Source: Oreocharis arfaki (taxonomy: Eukaryota; Chordata; Aves; Passeriformes; Paramythiidae). Taken from it: a stretch of 64,000 bases of DNA. Of this stretch, positions 57,211 to 64,000 are shown one piece after another (within the stretch, counting starts at the first letter, position 1; each line of letters begins with the position of its first letter). A model generated the notes under the pieces. That model searched no databases and had not been told where the DNA came from. It worked only from the letters and a program-made list of their open reading frames with translations. The stretch covers positions 1-64,000 of the forward strand of contig VZRR01002858.1 of NCBI GenBank assembly GCA_013398015.1, written 5' to 3'. The position numbers and the translations under genes are program-made.

Positions 57211-58009
57211 GTGAGTACCCGCACACAGATAACGTGCTAGGGGCTGGGTTCAGCTGGGGGGTAAAGCCAGGGCAAGTGTCAGGCTTTTCAGGATGAAGAA
57301 AACCCCACAGGGGGTGAGAGGAGAGGCTGCAGAACATCGATTGATCCAGGTTCTTATCTTAATTGCAAGGTAAACTCACTGCAGATGCTAGTGAAGAGCC
57401 TCTGGTTTTACGCAGGTGTAAATAAAGGACAGAGTGCCCGGGATAAGCAGATCTGGTTTTGCATAACAGCTAAAAGAGGAACTGGTGGATAACAGTGTTC
57501 TTATTTTTAAATTCCTCGTTGGTGATAGACTTTCAAAACCAGTATATGTAGACTGAAGAGTGGAAATGACTGGTCTATTTTAATTTTTCTAAAGATTCTT
57601 GTACACTTTACAATGTGTTGTAACAGAAATACATTGATGATAACTTCCATCCTGCAGACTGAATTGCACCCTTCAAATGATGAACAGAGTACTGTAGTGA
57701 CAAAGAAATACAACAGTTAGGAGAGATTAATGCCTCCTTGAAATTGTACCATTGTAGTTAGTGAAGATGCTTAAGAATGCATGAGATGGCAGTTATGAAA
57801 TGCCATAATATGTGGTGTATTTTTTAGCCTCACAGGGAGCAAGAATAGGCAAGAGGAGTCCTTTATTCCCTTTTGCATGTGGGGCAATACATTATTCCCT
57901 CCAAATTTCCTTGAAACATGAGCTAAACATATCAGTGCTATGGCTTGTACCACGCTGGAGTATTCTGAGGTTCTGTCCTGTCCTGGGAGCTACCTTGAGC
58001 CCTTGGGAG

Positions 58010-58890
58010 TTGCTCAAATGGACCAGATGGGATCCATCCTAAGGTGATGAGGGAACTGGCAGAAGACCTCTCTGAGCCCCTCTCCATCATTTATCTTCAG
58101 TCCTGGCTCACCAGGGAGGTCCCAGATGACTGGAAGCTGGACAATGTGATGCCCATCCCTAAAAAGCCAAAAGGAGGATCCAGGAAACTACAGGCTGGGG
58201 ACACAGTGGCTGGACAGTGGCCAAGCAGGAAGGGCCTGGGGGTATAACTGACAGCAGCTGAACTGAGCCAGCAGTGTGCCCATGTGGCCAGGAAGGCCAG
58301 TGACACCTGGCCTGGATCAGGAATGGTGTGGCCAGCAGGACCAGGGCAGGGATTCTTTCCTGTACTCAGCCCTGGTGAGGCTGCACCTTGAGTCCTGTGC
58401 CCAGCCCTGGGCCCCTCAGTGTAGGAAGGATGTTGAGATGCTGGAGCGAGCCCAGAGAAGGGGAACGAGGCTGGTGAAGGGTCTGGAACGCCAGACCCCA
58501 CGAGGAGCAGCTGAGGGAGCTGGGAGTGTTGAGCCTGGAGAGGAGGAGGCTCAGGGGAGACCTCATCACTCTCTACAGCTCCCTGACAGAGGGTGCAGCC
58601 AGGTGGGGGTCGGGCTCTGCTCCCAGGCTACAGCGACAGGACAAGAGGACACGGTCTGAAGCTGTGCCAGGGGAGGTTTGGTTTGGACATTAGGAAGAAG
58701 TTCTTCACAGAAAGGTGGTTGGACATTGGAATGGGCTGCCCAGGGAGCTGGTGGAGTCACCATCCTGGGAGGTGTTTCAGCAAAGGCTGGATGTGCTATG
58801 CTCTTGTTGACAAGGTGGTGTTTGGCAATAGATTGGACTCAATAATCTCAATAATTTTCCATGCTAGTCAATTCTGTGTGATTCTGTGAT
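58010..58890 (+). mobile_element. CR1 LINE, internally deleted, + strand
   Basis: The left end reads in frame as CR1 reverse transcriptase (PDGIHPKVMRELAEDLSEPL, then SWLTREVPDDWKLDNVMPIP KK). At about 58195 it jumps directly to the last part of the element: ORF2 tail from GGCCAAGCAGGAAGGGCCTG, the blocks CAGCCCTGGTGAGGCTGCAC and ATTAGGAAGAAGTTCTTCAC, and the terminus ATTCTGTGTGATTCTGTGAT. A full CR1 has well over a kilobase between these parts. The open frames inside it (58044-58247 and 58276-58659) are fragments of the dead element, not host genes. Confidence 0.92.
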
Positions 58891-59213
58891 CCACATTAAA
58901 AGATGTGGTACATGGAATATATTGTCATTCCAATCTCTGCTTTCCTTTAGGAGTCAGTCAGCCACTTACAAGCCCCAGGAGAAATTATTTGTGATCACTT
59001 TCCTTCACCTGCCTGCTGTTGTGAACCTGCTGAGCCTTTTAGTTTAGATTATGAACACTTTCCTGCAGGAGCCAGGCTAGATGTATTCCCAGCAGTGGGG
59101 CAGTGTTAGCCCTTTCTTTGGCACCTCACAAAGTTGCTTGGCACTCTTGGCGCAGTGCAGGAAGCATCAGCTGGATCCCGTTTGGAGAACCATCCACATT
59201 CTGCAGCTGTGGT

Positions 59214-59330
59214 TCACAGAATCACAGAATGGATCAGGCTGGAAGGGACCACCCTGGCTCATCTGGTCCACTGAGCAGAGTGGCAGCCAAAGCTGACCCC
59301 AGCCTTCACATGTGCAGCAAAGCCTTTCCT
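59214..59330 (-). mobile_element. CR1 3' end fragment, - strand
   Basis: The reverse complement of the CR1 terminus: CACAGAATCACAGAATGGAT, CAGGCTGGAAGGGACCACC and a CTCATCTGGTCCACTGAGCA block. The left end is the sharp 3' end of the element; the right boundary fades out near 59330. It lies only 325 bp from the + strand CR1 that ends at 58890, in the opposite orientation. Confidence 0.82.
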
Positions 59331-59843
59331 GTTTGTCAGTATGTGGCTGAGCAGTGCACCATTCCTTGTGGGAACCTCCACTGCCTGTGTCAGAAAGTTG
59401 CCATCATTGCTTTCCTGGAACCTCCCGGGCTGCTTGTGCTTTGCTGTGTTGCTTCTCCAGAATATGTCAGAGTGGTAAAGTCCCTCATAGGCGTGGACAC
59501 AGTGCCAAAAAGAATGGCAGCAGTTACTCTAAGGTTTCATGTATTTTTAATATTACAGCTTGCATTCATTTAATGTTCTTAATCCCAAAGGACCCTAAAG
59601 CACTTTATGAACTGTAAATGCAGGGATTGTTTTCACAGCATCAGAGCTCAGCCACCTTCAGGGTAAAATGTGACAGGTGTTTAAAACCAACAGGCACAAG
59701 TGTTTAAGGAGTTGTGTGAGGGATACCTTGTTTTGCACTGAAGCTGCACTGGGAATTTTGGCAACCAGAACATAATTATCTTAGCTGGAATGTGGCCAGG
59801 AGGGCTGAAGTTAAACCCAACTCTAAATGTAATCATGACTTAG

Positions 59844-59875
59844 AATGGAGTTTACATAAAATGGAGTTTACATTA
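59844..59875. repeat. 16-bp tandem duplication
   Basis: AATGGAGTTTACATAA is followed directly by AATGGAGTTTACATTA. Confidence 0.9.
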
Positions 59876-61021
59876 AAAGTTTACATGTGAGGCCCAGCGT
59901 GCTCACAGGAGAATGGCAGTACCTGATTCGGTGTTAAGAGAAGGGATGGCTAGGTCCAATATATTTTAGGGAAAAAGACATAGGAAAGCTACAGGAAAAC
60001 AGAACTTCGTTTCTTCTTCTCGTGTTGCAAATGTTCAAACAGGGCCCAAAGTTTCAGCAGAGCAGGACATGGAAAATTCAGAGAGATAAACAGTTTCCTT
60101 GCCACTTTTCCCTTCATCTGAAAATGGGTGATGTATAGCAGGCAAATTGAAGTCTGTTATTGAGAAGGGTTTTTCTGGTCCTCACCCAAGGACAGCTGAG
60201 ATCCTCAAGGCCCCCCTCAGATTGCTTTTCATCTCTAAGAGATGGATAGGCTCATTCCTCCATGAAAATTAATGGCTATATCATTGAATACGAAATTCTG
60301 GAGTGAGATACAAATTTTGCCAAAGCTGCCTGCTTTTGTAAAATGTTTGTTTCAAACTTGTGGGTCTGCAGATTCCTTAGTTACGGGCCAATTCAGACCT
60401 GCCTTTGATTCTGAGGCTTAGAATCCCTCCTGGTTTCTTTTGTTACTGTATCACACACTTAGGCAGACAGAAAAACCAGCTTTCATGGTTTCAAGAAGCA
60501 TTAAGTACTTTTCTTTTTACTGAGTCCTCATTCAAACCCCACATAGGCCAATGTTCCTTCTGGAACATATAAAATGTAAGCAAGGATTTATTTGAATGAG
60601 CATGTTGTTTTATTGGAACCTGAGTAAGAATCAGAATTTGGCCCAGTGTTCAGGAACGGTGAAAATTCATGTGGGAAGTCAGTGGAGCTTTTCAAACAGG
60701 TTCCTCACCAAGTACTAGATTTTGAGTAAGCATTAATAATTACAGATTTGCTCTAGTTGAAAATTAGGCCTGGGCTTTTGAGCAGTCACCTACTCTCTGT
60801 TTTTGCAGTCGGAATGGTTAGCCAAGATTTTCGTTCGATTGTTGAGTTCCACCTGCTGCAGATGAGTCTCAATATTTTTGCCAGCATTCTAAACTCTCCC
60901 CGTGGCCATGAGTCCCCGCTGCTTTGCTATGAACACGCTCTTTCCCAGAGGGCAGAGGCTGCTCTGGGCAGGCTGCAACCAGACATGACTGAAGCCACAT
61001 CGGGCTTTCAAGTCAGAGGCC

Positions 61022-61065
61022 ATTTATTTATTTGTTTGTTTGTTTGTTTGTTTGTTTTATTTATT
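61022..61065. repeat. TTTG/TTTA microsatellite
   Basis: ATTT units flank a run of about seven GTTT units (61031-61058). Confidence 0.95.
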
Positions 61066-61599
61066 GGCATTGGGCTGCCTAAGGCATTTAACCACCCCAG
61101 CACCACCACTACAGTTATAGGCTGAGCTTGCCATCAAAAATGCACTCATGATAAAAGGAAAAAAATGCCCAGGAGATTGAAAGAAAAAGCTTTTGCATTG
61201 AAAGCAACTTAGAATTACTCGCTATTCTTTCTCAGTTCTTTTAAAAAGCTGTAGAGTTTTGAAAGGCTGGGTCTGTGAATGACAGAGAGATCTGCTTGAG
61301 AAGCCAGGCTCAAATGTGCCTTTTGGAAAAGGAGATCTTCCCTGACAGCCTTTCTCAGCTCCAGAGAGACATATGCTGTGTGAGATCAGGAGAGCACCTC
61401 TCAAACACAAAATATTTCCTGCTGATGGATTGTCTCAAAGAAGCTTTTATTTCTCTAGTATCTATGCTACAGAAACTGCCTCCATCAACTGTCCTGTCTG
61501 GAGTAATGCCAGCCTTCAAACCAGCAGGAGTTTCAGGAGGAATCTAACATCCAATCTCTCTTTACTTGTTGTGTAAATCCAATTTATTAGAACTATACC

Positions 61600-61697
61600 A
61601 AAACAACAAAAACAAAACAAAAAAATCCCAAAAAGAAACAAAAAAACCCCCCAAAACAACAACAAAAAAACCCAACCAAACAAACAAAAAACCCCAA
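61600..61697. repeat. A/C-only low-complexity tract
   Basis: Close to 100 bases of the + strand are A or C with one T and one G, arranged as CAA, CAAA and CCCC clusters. The opposite strand is therefore a T/G-rich tract. No LINE or SINE body is visible beside it. Confidence 0.85.
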
Positions 61698-64000
61698 TTT
61701 CATTCGTGATAATTTCTGGTGTAATTCTGCTGGCAAGAGGAGTGCTGTGGCACAGCACAGTTTGCTTCCTAAGAATATTCACTTTATCAGGCATCTGAAT
61801 TTGAAAGTGGTTTTGTGAGCTTCCAGAGGAGATTGAAAAGCACCCCACAACTTCCACAGTATATTATTCCTGTCATGGTATTGCCTTGTACTGGGCTGAC
61901 ATCTGCCCTGCAGTAGGAGCACAGCAGCTTTTATCCTCAAGGACAACATTTGGAAGTGGAACTTATCTCATTTGGATGTGTCACAGCTTTCATAACCTGT
62001 TGCCTCAGGGCACAGAGAAGCACGTTTCCTCTGCAGCAGGCACCAGTGGGATAAACCCAGAACCAGGAGTAGTGGGGTTCTGTTTGCAGGGTATCCTTAC
62101 ACCCAGGGCTTCCCAACAGCAAATAATTTCCCTGAGCCTCTGTAGCTGCTGCTGAGCAGGACTCAAAATTCCTGAGGACAGGCTATTGCTCATAATCAGG
62201 AGTAATCTGTTCTGTGCAGGGTGTCAGCATATATAATCTTCCAATACAGGCAGGATGTTAATTTTCTAATACAACCATGCAGATCTGGAGTGCCACAATA
62301 GAGCTCGCTTTTATACATATGCATTAGCTAAAAAAAGACCTTTGTGGAAAGTAATGCTCAGTAGAAAAGTGAAGCACATGAGCTCAAAGGGAAAGAGAGC
62401 TTAAAATTATCTGCTTTCATTGGAACAATAACCCACTTGGCATTTTCGCCTTGGCCAGGATTTCCATACATATGGGGGACAGTTCAATTGCTTTTCCACC
62501 AAAGACAGTTCAAACAATAAAACGGGACAAACCAAAAAGAACAACCTGCACTGGCTTTCCAACTGAAAACAGCGTGTCCTGAAAATTCTGTGAGCAGTAG
62601 AAGCTTTCCCTGGCAGCTGAATGGTCAGTGATTTTTCCCTTGGTGCTTTCCTGGCAATGGAAAATAATTCCTGTGCAGTTCTTGCAATAATCAGCATGGG
62701 AGCCAGTGGTAAAGACAAAAGTTTTCTTGCAGGTCTGCTGTAGTTGCTGCTGGTTTTCACCATATGAGAAGATGGGCTCCTTGTGATGGAACCAAAGTTC
62801 CCATCACATCAGGAACAGCAGCGGGAAGAAAAGTCTGCCAAAAGCTCTGAAACCACTGCTGACTTCAGCAGGAAAACTCACAGGATCAACCCTTATGTGC
62901 CAGTCCCAGATACTGCTCTCCAACTTATTATGAGCAAGGTGCTTTTAGCATTCCCAGCCAGCTCTAGGTGTGTGTCTAACGGACAGTAGCACGCCCTTAT
63001 GGAAGAGGAATTATCTTCCTGCTTCAGATTCTGTGGCAGCCCTTTCCTGTGACTTGCCACAGGGAGAGGAAGATTATTTACTGAATGCCTAAATGCTGGC
63101 CTATTTTCCCAGCCTGTAGGAAAGCCTGTTGAATAGCAAACCAACTCAATTTTATGCCAGGCAGATCCAATTTTCTTAAGGCTGTTCCGTAGATTCTTCT
63201 TGCTGCTGGCCAACAACCACCTCTTAAAACCAGCATTGCTCCCATCAGTGGCATCATGATGCCACCTCAGGGTGGCTGCCATCTCCTCAGGGGTGCCACC
63301 ATCCTGACTAGAAGCAGTGAAACGTCATCAGCAGGAACAGAGGGAAAATTGTGCTGGCTTACCCGTGACTGCATGAATGCACCACATGGCACCAAAACAG
63401 AATCCATGTCGCACCAGCACTGCCTTCTCACAGTTCTAAAATCTCTGGGATACGGCCAGTGAAGCTCTTTGGATGTTCCTCAAAGTTGTGTGTAACCTAG
63501 AGGCATAGCAAAGTCCATTTCTGTGTTGCTGCTTTTCTGACAGCTTCTGCTGGTATCCAAAGGCTTTTGTGAGTGGTCACGGAGATATCGTTGCCTCTAA
63601 GTTAGGGTCATACACTATAAAAGTAGTTGTGACCGGAGCGTTAGGTAATGGCAATGTTTGATAACGTCCACACCCAAAAACCAGCTGTAATGTGGCCCTT
63701 CTGTCATGCTTGGTGACCTACAAGATTGTTCCAGAATTGTCTGTTGTGCATACAATTCCACAGAGCCCTCAATCCCTGTTGCACAAAACTGTCACATCCT
63801 TCACAAATGCCTTCTCTGGTGTCCACCATGAGCAGGGAAATGAAGACTTTATCTCTCAGAATGTGGGATATCTCATTGCATTTGAGTTATGCTGATCATC
63901 CAGAGTTTATGTTGCTGAAAACCTTTAAATTTCACTGCCTTATCTGTGTACGTAACTATGTAAGGTTGGAGGAGTTTTAGAGACTTTCAAAGACAGCTGG

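Larger units (their letters stand above)
57211..64000 (+). other. CACNA1C: Start of CACNA1C intron 10 (partial, at least 6,790 bp)
   Basis: This begins with a GTGAGT donor and runs past the window end without exon 11. It holds a CR1 LINE with an internal deletion (58010-58890), a truncated CR1 3' end on the opposite strand (59214-59330), a 16-bp tandem duplication (59844-59875), a TTTG microsatellite (61022-61065) and an A/C-only tract (61600-61697). A 156-codon frame at 59103-59573 overlaps the reverse CR1 and is not a gene. Nothing else is recognisable. Confidence 0.87.

Noticed and set aside
58044..58659. Open frames with reverse-transcriptase-like residues
   Set aside because: They are pieces of a dead CR1 LINE, not a host gene or a virus.
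59103..59573. 156-codon open frame
   Set aside because: It overlaps the reverse CR1 fragment and has no recognisable domain, start context or splice support.

Overview
This window is an internal piece of one large vertebrate gene on the + strand: CACNA1C, the pore-forming alpha-1C subunit of the L-type voltage-gated calcium channel Cav1.2. Six coding exons are recognisable, 831 bp in total, and everything else is intron. Numbered as in the human gene they are exon 6 (8060-8221), exon 7 (9852-10048), the mutually exclusive pair 8a (29658-29761) and 8 (30136-30239), exon 9 (36209-36381) and exon 10 (57120-57210). Together they encode the end of channel repeat I (linker, segment S5, extracellular turret, pore loop with the selectivity-filter glutamate, segment S6) and the start of the cytoplasmic I-II linker, including the beta-subunit binding helix (AID). 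All splice sites are GT-AG, phases chain perfectly, and no exon is broken. The gene enters and leaves the window inside introns.

The host is most likely a bird. The interspersed repeats are chicken-repeat-1 (CR1) LINEs, which end in the typical ATTCT[A/G]TG octamer: two long copies (about 17375-18086 and 58010-58890) and short 3' ends at 20490 and 59214. There are also very old, diverged relics that look like amniote CORE-SINE (MIR-like) and ancient CR1/L3-like elements. No Alu, L1 or other mammalian young repeats are visible. The species cannot be told from the sequence.

Layout: 1-8059 is the end of the upstream intron, with a degenerate 41-bp minisatellite followed by a purine-rich tract. 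8060-10048 holds exons 6 and 7. 10049-29657 is a 19.6-kb intron with one long CR1. 29658-30239 is the 8a/8 cassette, separated by only 374 bp. 30240-36208 is a 6-kb intron. Exon 9 is flanked on both sides by pyrimidine-rich tracts. 36382-57119 is a 20.7-kb intron with a 10-N assembly gap at 42998-43007. After exon 10, 57211-64000 is the start of the next intron with a deleted CR1 copy and simple repeats.

The most biologically interesting part is the 8a/8 choice. Including both exons, or neither, puts a stop codon in frame almost at once, so the reading frame itself enforces mutual exclusivity. A pyrimidine tract with PTB-type motifs sits over the 8a branch-point region. No other gene, RNA gene, CRISPR array or unknown multi-gene system was found; the other open reading frames look like chance frames in introns or repeats.
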